Origin: Bretschneidera sinensis
Lineage: Eukaryota > Streptophyta > Magnoliopsida > Brassicales > Akaniaceae
Direction of reading: 5' to 3'
Assembly: GCA_023935145.1 (NCBI GenBank)
Contig: CM043702.1
Coordinates: 104,111,588-104,175,587 of the forward strand
Length of the DNA stretch: 64,000 nt
Below are positions 45,724 to 57,269 of this stretch, one piece after another. The position numbers and the translations under genes are program-made. Within the stretch, counting starts at the first letter, position 1; every line of letters begins with the position of its first letter. The notes below the pieces were generated by a model, which was not told the origin of the DNA, ran no database searches, and was given only the letters and a program-made list of their open reading frames with translations.

Positions 45724-46058
45724 GTCTTCGGGACTAGATGGACTGTCAAATAAGGGATTTAGAAAGGAATTTAATTTTTACTCTAGCACAGACCAACTAG
45801 CAAATCTACCCAAAGCATCTCTATGTGTTTGCATTCAAGGTAACAAAATAATGAAAACAAGTACTATAAAAAGAAAGAATAAAATAAGATAAAATAAAAT
45901 AATAATAAAAATAAAAAATAAAAAAAAAATTAATGCAGCAAGCTAAAAGAAGGAACGAAGTTACCGCATTTACAAATTGCTGGAAGAAAAAAAAACTATT
46001 TACAACTCTTCTACCGTCATGTCTTAGAGTTGACAAATTTCTTGTAAGTAAGCGTGTC

Positions 46059-46076
46059 TCCCCAGCAACGGTGCCA
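46059..46076 (-). promoter_or_regulatory. Primer-binding site, tRNA-Asp type
   Basis: On the minus strand it reads TGGCACCGTTGCTGGGGA, complementary to the 3' end of plant tRNA-Asp apart from two changes (the usual site reads TGGCGCCGTTGCCGGGGA). It lies five bases from the LTR border at 46082. tRNA-Asp is the usual primer of Athila-type elements. Confidence 0.8.
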
Positions 46077-46081
46077 AAATT

Positions 46082-47616
46082 TAATTACGCCCAAAGAGTA
46101 ATGCGGTAGTTGTAGCACAGTTTTGGGGTGTTGAATCCACAGGGAAACAAGTTAACTACAAAAGAAGGTAAACCTCAACACGAGCGGTAAAGATTAAATG
46201 AAAGAATTTGAGTTTTGATAGTAATTGTGTAAATAGTTGTGTGAATATATTATGGAGAAGCAACAAGGTTTCGGGAATCCTTCCTAGGTTTGTTGCCTTA
46301 TCCCAATCATGATTCAGTTGTTTTTATCTCGATTGCAAGTTTCACATCCCAAACAGGCAATCGACAAATATTCAATTAAGAACAAATATAAACCCTAATG
46401 TAATTGCTTATGAAATACTCATTGATTTCGATTCAAGCACGCATGACCTATCCTATAGAGTTATCAAGAAATGATAATATATAACCATGATAATATCGCA
46501 GTAATGGACAACTCTAAAAGAGAAATCTACCGGACTCAATCACACCCGAACAACTTGATATAAGAAGAGCAAAACTAGACTTATATGGAGAAGAAGTATG
46601 CAATCACCGGTTTAAGAAAATCTAAGATAAGAAGAATAGAAAGTGCAGCTGTCACATGAACTCTAATTCTTCTTGTTTGATCAAAGAATAAATCATAAAC
46701 AATGTTCTAACATTAAATCCTTACAACCAAATCAAGACTAGAAAGTAAGAACAACCACACCTAGGGATTCATCCCTTCGCTTTGCTTGAAGATTAGTTGG
46801 CCATGGGGCTCATGCTCGATCACTTTGATGGAGTAGCCTTCGTGAGCTTCCGGCCTTCAATTATATGTCAAAATATGCCATGCATAATCATAATATCAAA
46901 TCCTAAGTGTCCTATTTATAGTACAAGAGTCCAAGGGTGTTTTTGGGTTTATTCCAATGTTTAAAAACCCTAATTAAAGTCTAACTCGAAGATGTAAATC
47001 CGTGTGCGCGCTGCGGTGCTGCTGGGGAGCACCGCGGTACTAGGCATGTTCTGGATTGGGCGAGCTTCTGGGCACCGCGGTGCTGACTGGTGGTTCAAGA
47101 TGTGGAGGTTCTGGGCGCTGCGGTGCTGGCTGGTGTTGTTCTAGACTGACCTTTGTCTACTAAAACTACCATAAATTTCTCTAGAAAAATCATTTTGACA
47201 AGCTATAAAATTCTCCCGAAATAGACTTCCGGATCTTTCTAAGCATATATGGCTCATCTCCTGGTTCTTCTTGCATCTATACAGTTTAATTTGCAAAGAT
47301 GATTGATCTGTATGAGCAATTCTGGCAATTTAGTGAAACTCCTTTCCAAGTCACGGCACACACACTTTCTTCCTTTCATTTTGTCCTTCCAAAAGCACTC
47401 ATTCGCTTCGATATGCATGGGATCTTTGTGCTTTATTCAATGGTAGCATTTCCCTTTCTTTTAGACTCCAAACACCTAAAAATGCATCAAAACAAATCAA
47501 TGATCCAAGAATGACACTTTAGAATTGTTAAGGTATAAAACTGCAATTCAAACCTAGATCAACCATAAAATGCTAACAATTAAGTACTCTAAAGATGTAT
47601 TTTATGACTCTTATCA
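46082..47616 (-). mobile_element. 5' LTR of Athila-type copy 2
   Basis: It is 1535 bp. The inner border reads TAATTACG where the other LTR has TGATTACG. It is otherwise highly similar to 40918-42485, apart from scattered substitutions and loss of one palindrome unit. Confidence 0.9.
47072..47083. repeat. Perfect 12-bp palindrome, CCGCGG core
   Basis: GCACCGCGGTGC equals its reverse complement. Neighbouring variants lie at about 47010-47035 and 47110-47130, directly upstream of 'gacctttgtctactaaaac' in window orientation. Confidence 0.9.
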
Positions 47617-47621
47617 CCCCC

Positions 47622-48430
47622 TCACTGATCTCACCCTGGCCCCTCTCCTTTAACACCCTCAGTGCCCCTACCTTGGTCCCCTCCTTCAACTCCCTCACTG
47701 CCCTTACCCTGGTACCCTCCTTTAACACCCTCACTACCCCTACCCTAGTCTTCTCCTTCAACACCCTCAATCCTTTACTATGATCCTTTACTTCAACCAC
47801 CTCACCATCCTCATTGAGGTCTTCATATTCATAAAACACATCATTGATTTCATGGTAATCCCGATCAAACCCCACATTACTGTCATAATTTGTTTCATCC
47901 ACCATATTACTATCACTGTGTACCATCATCAATTATATTTTCCCTCTCATCCACAATGTCTCCATCAACAGACATTAGTTTCATCCAACTTTTAACACCC
48001 ATCTACTTCATTTGCAACATTTGTTTTATCCATCTCATCAGCCACACTAATCATATCCCTAACATCATCATCAAGGTAAATTATATCAACATTATCATTC
48101 AACCAAGTTGCATAATCCTCTGCCTAGGTTCACTAGACATTGAGAGAGGTTGATAGCCATCAATTTCATCAATAAAAGACAACTCTCTCAATCCTAATGT
48201 AGTATTGGAACACATCCCTTAAATGTTCATCAGACTCTATAATTTTACCATTCCCAACTTCAATTTTAACAACACTAGATTTCACATTCAAATTATGAAA
48301 AATATCATCCAAAAGGGTCAAATAACAGTAGATTTATGAGTTAGTAGTTATATTAACTTTCGGTTCCATGTCATCTTGGAAGTTGAAGTGGAGGTCATGA
48401 ATCACCTCTATACTGACCTGGCAAAGGACA
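47622..48430 (-). pseudogene. MULE transposase, N-terminal part
   Basis: Reading downward from about 48430, IEVIHDLHFNFQDD-like sequence and VKIEVGNGKIIESDEHL lead to an acidic stretch (EYEDLNEDGEVVEV, 47932-47800). A repetitive region of RVLKEGTRV units follows, where the Athila-type element is inserted. The continuation is at 40917. Several stops (for example about 48165 and 48350) show decay. Plant MULE transposases have a similarly acidic, poorly conserved N-terminal region. Confidence 0.6.
47632..47775 (-). repeat. 36-bp coding minisatellite in the transposase N-terminus
   Basis: Four to five 36-bp units ('accctggtaccctcctttaa' then 'caccctcactgcccct') encode repeats of about 12 residues around VRVLKEGTRVGA. 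The CCCCC target site of the Athila-type element lies at the edge of this array, and one broken unit remains at 40885-40917. Confidence 0.8.
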
Positions 48431-49300
48431 ATAATCAAAAGGGCCCTAATCAAAATTCAATAAAATAAGGGCAAGTGGATAACAAACCCACATTGATATC
48501 ATTATCAGTTTAAAAGTAAAATTTCAATTTTAAAAGTCCAATTGTATTTACCCCAATTTTAAAAGCGAAAAATGGAAAACAACCAATGCATATCAACCAA
48601 ATGGAAAGTGTTCAACAAACAAACAAATCAAGTTTTTAAAATAACAACTAGCGAAATCAATTTTGTAATACCATTGGAAATCGAAGACAACATATACAGG
48701 GAATAGACAACACCATTAGAAATCAAAGACAACTAAGAAAAGCAAATGATGTAAGTAATGGAGAATACGTACTAGTTGGAGCTTGGGATGAGGAAGCGTT
48801 ACAGATTGATCTTGAGATGTCGCGCGATTTCAATCCAAACCATCCAGATCTCGTGACAAACAAGCCGAAGTTCACTAGGAATTTCACAAATCGTGGGTTT
48901 TTGAAATGATAATTACACGATTTCACTAGTTTATGTTAGATTTTGTTGGAGAATGAAGTGGGGCTAAGTTAGGGTTTCACAAGAATACAATAGATTCATA
49001 AAAGAGATGAGATGGAGAAGAACATTGAGTTGAGAGAGAATGAGATGAAAAATAAGATCCACATTAGTTTGTACATATGTTTAAATGATGAACATTTTAT
49101 AATTCAATATTTCTCATTTAAATTTAATTATTTTCCTTTGCTTTGAAAGAGGGTAACTGTCATTTTCAAAACTATAAAAAAAAATAAAAGTGTACATTAT
49201 ACCAAATTTTATTGAAAAAAAATGCATTTATCCCTAAATCTAAATACTTGAGTGCATCTCAAACCAAAAAACTTGGAGGATGGAAATTATGGGTACCTTC
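48431..49300. other. Region between the MULE and the kinase gene, no gene recognised
   Basis: It is AT-rich. Part of it (48720-49250) probably holds the upstream end of the MULE and the spacer to the kinase promoter. I could not identify terminal inverted repeats with confidence. Confidence 0.4.
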
Positions 49301-50312
49301 ATGGGTGTAACAAAAAAAATTTGTAGACCCCATAGCAGTAGACGAAAAACCCAAAAACACAATTGGCGGGATTTCTGAGTACAAACGCTTCCCCGTTTGG
49401 GCGGTGATCCGATTGCTTCGCTCTCTCTCTTTCCTTTCACGGGAAAGCGGAGACAACAACCTTGTTATCGTCATCAATGCATGCCCTTTCTCTACTTTCA
49501 TTTCCTTTCACTTCTCTCCCCCTTTCTCTCATGTGAATTCCCTTCCCCTTTAATCATTTACTTTAAAATTTTGGTTCAATGGATATAATCGCTTTCCCTG
49601 TAGGCCTCATTACACCGATTTCTTTTATATATTATTATTAGAATTATCACTTCAAATTTTATCAAACTTTTTAACGTTGTACGTCATGGTCAAAATTTGC
49701 AGCAGAAGTATATAATTAAAATTGGGATGCGGGCATATGTTCTCAGCTGCAATTGCGTGGTCACCACCAAATTCCAGGTAGTCTTTGATCCTTTTCTATT
49801 TTCCTTTTAGTTGCTTTTTCTCTTTTGCTACAAACATTGTGAACAATTTTTTGTTAAATTTTATAATTCGTGGATCTTTAGAGAGCATCCGTTTAGTACG
49901 AAAACAAGCGTCATTTATTTATATTTAATTTAGCTTATGTTTATATGCATTTAAAATTATTTGTCATTTTACCTTAAAAATTGTTTAAATTTAAATTTTT
50001 TCGATCTCTTGTGTGATACACTTTTTGTGGTATACAACGAAATTGAGATTAATTTGTGAATATTAAACTACGGCATTCTCCACGAACCCCATTAACTTTG
50101 GTCTATGGAAATAAACTTTTTCCCATATCAAGTCAAATTTACTAATTTTTTTCCTTCAAAATTTTATGCATTTTAATGTCATTTGATTGTTGAAAATTCT
50201 GGTTGTATATATATTTTTATTTCTTCCATCCCTTATGGTTTGCATTTTGGTGGATTGAACAAAATTAAACTTGTTGGCTTGTGATTTTTGTGATAGTGAA
50301 GAAGAGTTTAAA
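49300..50312 (+). promoter_or_regulatory. Probable promoter and 5' untranslated region of the kinase gene
   Basis: A pyrimidine-rich stretch with CT repeats (49416-49440 and 49500-49530) is typical of plant 5' leaders. A plausible 5'UTR intron runs from the donor CCAG|GTAGTC (about 49778) to the acceptor TGATAG (about 50296), just upstream of the start codon. This is read from the sequence only. No TATA box was assigned. Confidence 0.35.
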
Positions 50313-53300
50313 ATGATGGAGAAGAAGTATCCGATTGGACCAGAGTATTACACACTGTATGAGGAGGTGGGGCAGGGTGTGAGTGCTTCAGTGCATCGTG
50401 CTCTGTGCATACCCTTCAATGAGATTGTCGCCATCAAGATTCTTGATTTTGAACGTGATAACTGCGATCTGGTAGTTGTTCTGCTTCGTATTTTGCTATT
50501 GTTTTTGTCATAATAAAGCACTCAGTATTTTCTCTTCTTATTTTTTGGTTTAGCTTATTTAATTCAATCAATGTAGCTTGTTGGCATGAACTGATCTGAA
50601 TAGGTTATTAAAATTGATCAATGCCATGAAGCTTTTCTTTTTTTCTTTTTATCTTTTGCTTTCATGCAAAACGTTAGAGTTTGTTGATAAACCAAAGTGT
50701 AACTGAAGGATACATGAAAGGTTGAGTTATTTGATAAAACTACCAAACGACTCATGAGGTATTTGTGTAATCAGAGAACATGAAAAACTGAAAAGGAATA
50801 CATAAAAACCTTTCAAGATTATGCAATAAGAGAGCTGCTATGAAGTACGTGAATTCCCACTATATTTTACAGCCAATTGTGTAGATTTGATTGAAGTTGA
50901 TCACTGTCTTGGTTGTGTACCTTGCTCTGTTTTTTTTTTTTTTCCCTGAAGGTTTAGTTTGGCAATTTTTGGGAAGCTGGTGCATGTAGGTATCCAATTA
51001 CGCTTGTCTAATGTAGAATAGCAGATATGACGAGAATGTTAGATACCAAGTAGCACTTCTTAATTAATGAACCACATAAATGTTGAGTGTGATTGGTTGT
51101 CCCATTGGTACTAAACTGGTTTACCAAAATTTGCATAAGACTTAAAAGTCTCTTTCTTCTTAGATGTAGTCTATGAGGAAAATTTAATCCTTGTTCAAAT
51201 TTAATGGTGTGTCATCCTCCATGATTTTGTTAAATGCTATCATTTCTGCTTTCATCTATTAGGTGTCTTGATGCTTGTTATTTTATAAATCATTCTCTCT
51301 GGATGATGAGTTGATGCATGAAATCCTATAGGAAGAAAAAGAGGGAACTTCAATTTTAGTGAGATGTCCCCAAATATGCCTGTGGTGTTTTTTAATCACT
51401 GTTGGAGTTTGTACAGAAAAGAAATTGCAGAATACGAATAGCTTCAAAATCTTCTAGTGTAAATATATTTAATGTTTGAATCACCAAATAGCATGCTTTT
51501 GCATTTTAATTTTCTCACATTACCTATTCCTACTCTTATTATGGTTATTGACTTATATTTTTCCTGACACCTTTCGTGATGTGCTTTCAGAATAACGTTT
51601 CCCGTGAAGCACAAACGATGATTTTGGTAGACCATCCCAATGTTCTTAAATCACACTGCTCCTTTGTTAGTGATCACAATCTATGGGTTATCATGCCATA
51701 CATGGCTGGGGGTTCTTGTCTTCACATACTAAAGGCTGCATATCCTGATGGTTTTGAGGAAGTGGTTATAGCAACAATATTGCGTGAGGTATTGAAGGGT
51801 TTAGAGTATCTCCATCATCATGGGCACATACATCGAGATGTTAAAGTGAGTACTTCATTCTTTATATAATTGAACAGTCAGCTGGTTTCAAATGGGTTGC
51901 ATGCTATTATTGAGTTACTTTTACCCTTTACCTCATTATCATCTTAATTTTGCGCTGATATGATCTCTATTAAATTGAGCAATTCTAGTAATTTTTTTAA
52001 TAGAAAAATAATTAAGATAGAGAGAGAAAAAGTAAAAAAGAGGAGGACAAGGAGTCCTTCTAAAAGAAGAAAGGAGACTATAAAATAGCCCCCCAAAACT
52101 ACTATAATTGAAGCCCAAAGAGAAGAAAGGAAAATAACCCTATCCCAAAGCAAATGCATCATTGTGGAACGATATCTAAAAATCCACTCATTCATTTCCT
52201 TCCAAATCACCTAAATAATCACAAACCAAACACATTGCCATAAAATCTTTTGTTGCTTACTCCTTCCAAAACCCAAATATTTGATCTTCATAACACTCTA
52301 TAGCAGATGAAAAAATCCAACCTCATAACATGAATATCCTTGAGATTAGTCCATGTCCCTGAGATCTGATAAAAAGAAAGGTGTATTAGCGGTTATAACA
52401 TGAGAAAGGGGAGTCCTTGTAACTCTTAGAAGAACAGAGGATAAGACCCAGTATAAAAACAGAGGTATAGTTTTGAGCTAGTATATTTATAAAAGAATTA
52501 CACATATAGATTATAGACTAAGATTAGTTTCTGATATATCTGAACTGCATACTGCTGTTTCGCAAACTCCACTAAATCACATTTGCTTTACTGGTTATAG
52601 GTGTCTCGTTTGGATAAGGATCTGCTAAATGTTGTTTCTATGTAAACCAGGGCAGTGTCAGAATTTTGTTCGTGCAGTGGCCAAACATAGGCATAGGAAT
52701 CAACAGGAGGGGCTATATTAAAAATTAAAGAATAAGCTAATTAAATAACTTTAGAATCTAAGGGGCAGGTGGTGTGGGGTATTTAGTTAACCCGTCTATT
52801 AATATACAAACAGTTATCATTTTAGTTCTTGATCATGATTATCTTATCCTATGTTTCTTCTAGGCTGGGAACATTCTCATTGATGCACGAGGTGGACTCA
52901 AGCTGGGAGATTTTGGTGTTTCTGCTTGCCTTTTTGATTCAGGTGATAGGCAACGCATGAGGAATACATTTGTGGGTACACCTTGCTGGTAAGCTTTTGC
53001 CAAATGCGTATACACATTCCTACATGTTCCTAGTTCTTTTCTTAATAACTTATTTATATGGCATATGATGTTGGTACATCAACTTTGGCCTTGGTGCATC
53101 CTTGTTAACTATCAGAGTAAAAGAAATATTAATCAAATTTATTGTCAGCTTGTGTGTCGATTGGAAACCTGGTTCTGCACTGAACATCCTAATTCCAGTG
53201 TCGATCAATGGTTCAATGCTTTTATTTTCTTCCACCACGTAGTGTTTGATAATCAAGCCGTAATAAATGAGAAGGGTTGTGATAGGTTGATGGCCATTTT

Positions 53301-54225
53301 AAATTATAGTCATATCTTTATGAACATGAATCATACACTGACCCCAACTAGTTTGTGATTAAAGCTGACTATAGTATACTATATTATGCAGTGTTTGATA
53401 ATCAAAACTGCTGTGTCACTTTTTTGCAGGATGGCACCTGAGGTTATGGAGCAGTTACATGGTTATGACTTCAAGTCAGTGTATTGTTTTCTCACTAGAA
53501 CATCTCCACTTTATGCTGATTAAATAATATTGTCTTAATGTTTTGTTTCACACCTCCCGGCAGGGCTGATATCTGGTCTTTTGGTATTACTGCATTAGAG
53601 CTTGCCCATGGGCATGCTCCTTTCTCAAAATATCCACCAATGAAGGTCAATAGATTATATAATGTGCATGCTATTATCAGCATCTTTTTGTTAAATACCA
53701 AAGTTTATTGCAATATTAAATTGAACTTACTGTTGCTAGGTACTGCTTATGACTTTGCAAAATGCACCTCCTGGCCTTGATTATGAAAGGGATAAAAAGT
53801 TCTCGAAGGTATGCTCTTAACAATCTAATTCTATCAATACTTTGATAATAGTATATGCCGTGTGATGCATTCCTTTGGGGTGTCTTCTGTCTCTTTCAGT
53901 CTTTTAAGCAGATGATTGCCAGCTGCTTGGTCAAAGATCCTTCGAAACGGCCTTCTGCGAATAAGTTATTAAAGCACCCCTTTTTCAAGCAAGCTAGGCC
54001 AAGTGATTATATAGCACGAACGCTTTTGGAGGGGTTGCCTGCTCTTGGCCTTCGAATGCAGGCATTGAAGGTTAGCATATTAATGCTAGGGGATATGATT
54101 ATTAGTAAGCCTTATAATTGGTACTATATACTAACAAGTGGTATCATTTCAAAACATAGAGAAAAGAAGAAGACATGCTTGCACAAAAGAAAATGCCAGA
54201 CGGACAGAAGGAGGAAATGTCACAG
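50313..54225 (+). CDS. STE20/SPS1-type serine/threonine kinase (BLUS1/OSR1-like), 3' end missing
   Basis: There are eight coding exons: 50313-50471, 51591-51845, 52864-52988, 53430-53474, 53564-53645, 53740-53808, 53900-54070 and 54160-54225. All have GT donors and AG acceptors with matching phases, giving 324 codons without a stop. The Met at 50313 is followed by [18 protein letters not shown]. The kinase has a glycine-rich loop GQGVSASV (20-27), ATP lysine K42, HRDVK (134-138), DFG (154-156), the activation-loop stretch TFVGTP (173-178) and APE (182-184). The post-kinase [15 protein letters not shown] segment is typical of the plant GCK-type family that includes BLUS1. Such kinases phosphorylate Ser/Thr in signalling; BLUS1 acts in guard-cell blue-light response, but the substrate here is unknown. 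The regulatory C-terminus lies beyond a Tat-type element in the next intron. The gene may be intact with a long intron or truncated. Confidence 0.9.
53248..53405. repeat. Short direct repeat in kinase intron 3
   Basis: 'tgtttgataatcaa' occurs at 53248-53261 and 53392-53405, with about 130 bases between. It could be a target-site footprint or a chance or local duplication. Confidence 0.5.
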
Positions 54226-54351
54226 GTTTGATTTTTTTTTTTTTTTTTTCATTTAGTGAAAAGAATAAGATATGAATTTTCCATAAAAATGAATCGTTTT
54301 GAATTTTTCTTCGATTTCTTTATTGTTTTTCAATTTAGATTGGTTTCTCCC

Positions 54352-54942
54352 TGATATTGTCTAAAATAATCGGTCCAATGAAAACTGGACACGTGGACAC
54401 ACAATGATGGCCAAGCAGCCCAAGGCAACATAGGGGTCAGACCCCCTAGGGCACAATGATGAGATCACCGCCTTAAAGGTATGTGCATCCTGTCTTTGTC
54501 TTTGAGGGATGAACTGGTAGAAGAGGTTGCATCCCAGGGTCTTAAAAGCATAGAAGTCACATCTCACAAGGCTCAAGGCATGAAAGTCACATCTTTGGTG
54601 GGGCCCACCTCGGGATCCTGGAAGAGAGGGTCTCCAACTCCTATATAAAGGGCTTCAAGGCCTCATAAATTCATATACATAGACACAACCACAAACACTT
54701 CAGCTCTCTCTCTCAACCACTTCGGTATTTCTCTAAGCCCTTCCTTTTACTACACCTTGGTACATTTATTAACTTAACCATAAGAGATTATTTATTGGAG
54801 AACCAAATTCCAGGTGGCTTTCCTTGCAGAGGTTTGTGTACCAAGTTGACATGAATATAGGAACGAGGCTTACATCAAGCTTCCATCTTCCCCAATCTAG
54901 GACTAGTTTACCAAAAACACTCTTCACTGTTTTTTGGCATCA
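54352..54942 (+). mobile_element. 5' LTR of the Tat-type element
   Basis: The start is taken at TGATATTGTC (54352); TGTCTAAAAT at 54358 is an alternative. It ends TTTTGGCATCA. A TATA box (CTATATAAAG) is at 54641-54650. 'gattgacgccgttcgtgagaa' (54946-54966) is a mutated form of the GATTGGCGCCGTCTGTGGGAA-type primer site common to Tat elements. GGGGTCAGACCCC (54433-54445) is an interrupted palindrome. Confidence 0.7.
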
Positions 54943-54979
54943 ATAGATTGACGCCGTTCGTGAGAACCAAAAAATTTAT

Positions 54980-56720
54980 CTCACGATGCCACCGAAGAAG
55001 CACCTCCCCCTCCTCACACCATTACCTTGAGAAGTTCTATTCATCCCACTGCTGAAGAAGATAAAGTGAATGCAACAACTTTACGGCACACGAATAGGTA
55101 CAACCCTCACCAAGCCTTTTGAAGTCACCAAAATCTCGGGGCTCACAATGACCAGGCCCAATCCAGCCCCACAGAAATCAACCTTGCTGAGGATCTTGCG
55201 ACTCTAGTTAGTAAGCTGGAGCATGAGGAGCTCAAGCGCTGATATAAGTTCCTGGCTTCCATGGTCGCATATATGATACTAGACCCGGAACGAGTTCAGC
55301 CAGTATAAGCTTGTTGCTAGGGAGCCGGCACGACCACCACCAGAGAAGATCGAGAAAGACCAGGAATCTTGAGTCGGCACGAGTATCGACACGAGAAAGA
55401 CAGGGAGCAAGGTGTCCGATTCGGCACATCGAAGCTCCGAGTCCCATTACTCAGTTGACTCCGGAGCGGTATGAAGAGGAGTCCGTGTTTGACTCCCGCC
55501 TCAAAGAGGCTTAAGGATCGCCAACTTCTCAGTAGCAACAGAGGTAGATGAATGAGTGCATCGACCTTTCCCTAAAGACTAACTAGGAGTATCTTGAATG
55601 AGATCAAGCCTTTAGGAACCCCATTTGCCCCATTAATCATTTGGAGACCTTCAATTCTAATGTTCATCCACAGGCACTCTGAGGCAGTGATGTGCCGAGC
55701 TTTCCTATTCACACTTTTGGAAACGACACAGACCTGTTTCTCATGTCTATCCTCAGGTTTGATCAAGTCCTTCCAAGAACTAAGTGAGCAGTTTGCTACT
55801 CATTTCTTTAGCAGCCAAGGGCTGAAGAGGATAGCGGAGAGTCTCCTCAACTTCACTCAACCAGTTGACAAACCACTTCGGGCATACATCACTTGATTCA
55901 CAGCAGCCATGGTTTAAGTTCGAGAACTTGACCATAAGGTGGCGGCAATGGCCTTCTTCAACGGACTTCGTGCCTTATATTTTAGCCATCATTTGTCTAT
56001 GAATCCAATTGACTCTCTGCCAGCTATTTTGGCCCATGTGGATGAATTTGTCATAGCCGAAGAAGACCAAGTCTTCAAAAGGTAGAGAGAAGCCTTGACA
56101 GTCAAGAAGAAAAATAAAGCAGAATAGTCGAATTCAAAAGCCAGCGAGAGAAAGACCGAGACGATACCTAAAAGATGGATAAATTAGAGGGAATACCTCG
56201 GGGGTTTGAAAGCTACACTCCTCTCATCACCCCGAGATCTGATCTCTTGATGGAAATAGCTAACTAGGACAGGTGGTCACCCAAGTCAAGCGAGACATGA
56301 GTGGGTACTGTCGATTTCATATAGATCACGATCACGATACAGATGAATGCAGACACTTCAAGAACCAAATCATGACCTGATCAGGCGAGGGTACTTGAAG
56401 TTTGTGAAGACCAAGCGGGAAAGAAGTCCACCTAGAATCGAAGCCTAGAAACCAAAGAAAGAAAGAATCCGAGGAGAACTCTTGACCGAAGAGATCGGGA
56501 CCAAGATCAAGGCACGAGGAGGCGCACCCCACACAATGAGTTGGATAATGCTCCCACAGCGGCCACTATTCGAACTATTTTGGGCTGGGGGACATCGGGT
56601 AGAGAATCGTCAAACTCTCGCAGAGCATACACAATGTTCGTGGGATCTGTAGAAGGATCGAGCAAGAGAAGCCAAACGGACTAAGTCATCAGCTTCACAG
56701 ATGCAGATCTTGTTAACAAT
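54980..56720 (+). pseudogene. Tat-type gypsy gag and protease start
   Basis: A degenerate leader and gag head (MPPKKHLPLL at 54983) come first. The best part is 55594-55896: MCRAFLFTLLE, IKSFQELSEQFATHF and LLNFTQPVDKPLRAYI, the Retrotrans_gag domain of Tat/Ogre elements. Next is YCRFHIDHDHDTDECRHFK (about 56310-56365), the C-x-H-x-H-C knuckle typical of this lineage. A protease-proximal stretch (TIRTI, SGRESSNSRRAY) lies at about 56560-56640. Many stops and shifts are present. The sequence breaks off near 56720. Confidence 0.75.
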
Positions 56721-56724
56721 TCAC

Positions 56725-57050
56725 TTTCCTTATAATAGTGTTTCCTAGTTTCCTTTATTGTAAGATAATACAATGTAAATACCAAGGGGGGACAGTAACA
56801 AATCAGTTTTTTTTTTTTCTCTCTTCACCAATTCTCATGTAACTTTTCTCTCATCTTCTTCTTTTATTTTAAACTTGGTATCAGAGCAGGTTTTATTTCC
56901 TATAGGGTTCTAAAAAAAAAGACATCAACGTCGTCGGATGGGATTGAGACTCTACGAACAAAAGTAACCGTGTTGGAGGAACAAAACCTATCAATCAATT
57001 TTATGATCTGATTACTCTAGATCCATCGATTTGTGTTTTTCCTCTCAAAA
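56725..57050 (+). mobile_element. LTR end plus tRNA-Met primer site, plus strand, fragment
   Basis: A pyrimidine-rich stretch ends 'ttttattttaaac' and is followed by TTGGTATCAGAGCAGG (56877-56892), a perfect tRNA-Met primer site. A short leader and a possible gag start (SSDGIETLRTKVTVLEEQN) follow. It has the opposite orientation to the copia fragments next to it, so it comes from a different element. Both ends are cut. Confidence 0.6.
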
Positions 57051-57053
57051 TTT

Positions 57054-57269
57054 TTATTTTTGGAAATCATGATCAAGTGTCAAAAAATTAGGTTTCTTGG
57101 CAGACCCATCAAGATAGCCATACCTGTTTTTCCCTCGAATAGCCATCTCCACATATCGCGACCATGGCAAGTAATTTTTTTCGTTGAGTTTATGAGAGGT
57201 GATTTGGAGAGAAGAATTATCTGAGTAAGGGATATGAACTGTGGCAGCCGTCATTGGGGTCGGCTGCAA
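57054..57269 (-). pseudogene. Copia gag N-terminus (minus strand)
   Basis: MQPTPMTAATVHIPY followed by ITSHKLNEKNYLPWSRYVE and RGKNRYGYLDGSAKKP is the classic start of Ale/Retrofit-type copia gag. It follows the LTR and primer site at 57518-57794 on the minus strand. It is truncated at about 57054, where plus-strand sequence of another element begins. Confidence 0.75.

Larger units (their letters stand above)
40918..47616 (-). mobile_element. Athila-type gag-only element (copy 2), complete ends
   Basis: It is 6.7 kb on the minus strand. It starts TGATTACG and ends CTTATCA in window orientation, flanked by CCCCC on both sides (40913-40917 and 47617-47621). It has two LTRs, a tRNA-Asp-type primer site, a polypurine tract and gag, followed by a pol linker segment only. 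Reverse transcriptase and integrase are absent. This is the architecture of non-autonomous TR-GAG/LARD-like derivatives. It interrupts the N-terminal repeat region of the MULE transposase. Confidence 0.9.

Noticed and set aside
51944..52210. Minus-strand hydrophobic ORF in kinase intron 2 as a nested gene
   Set aside because: The region is AT/purine-rich intron sequence with no recognisable domain or promoter.
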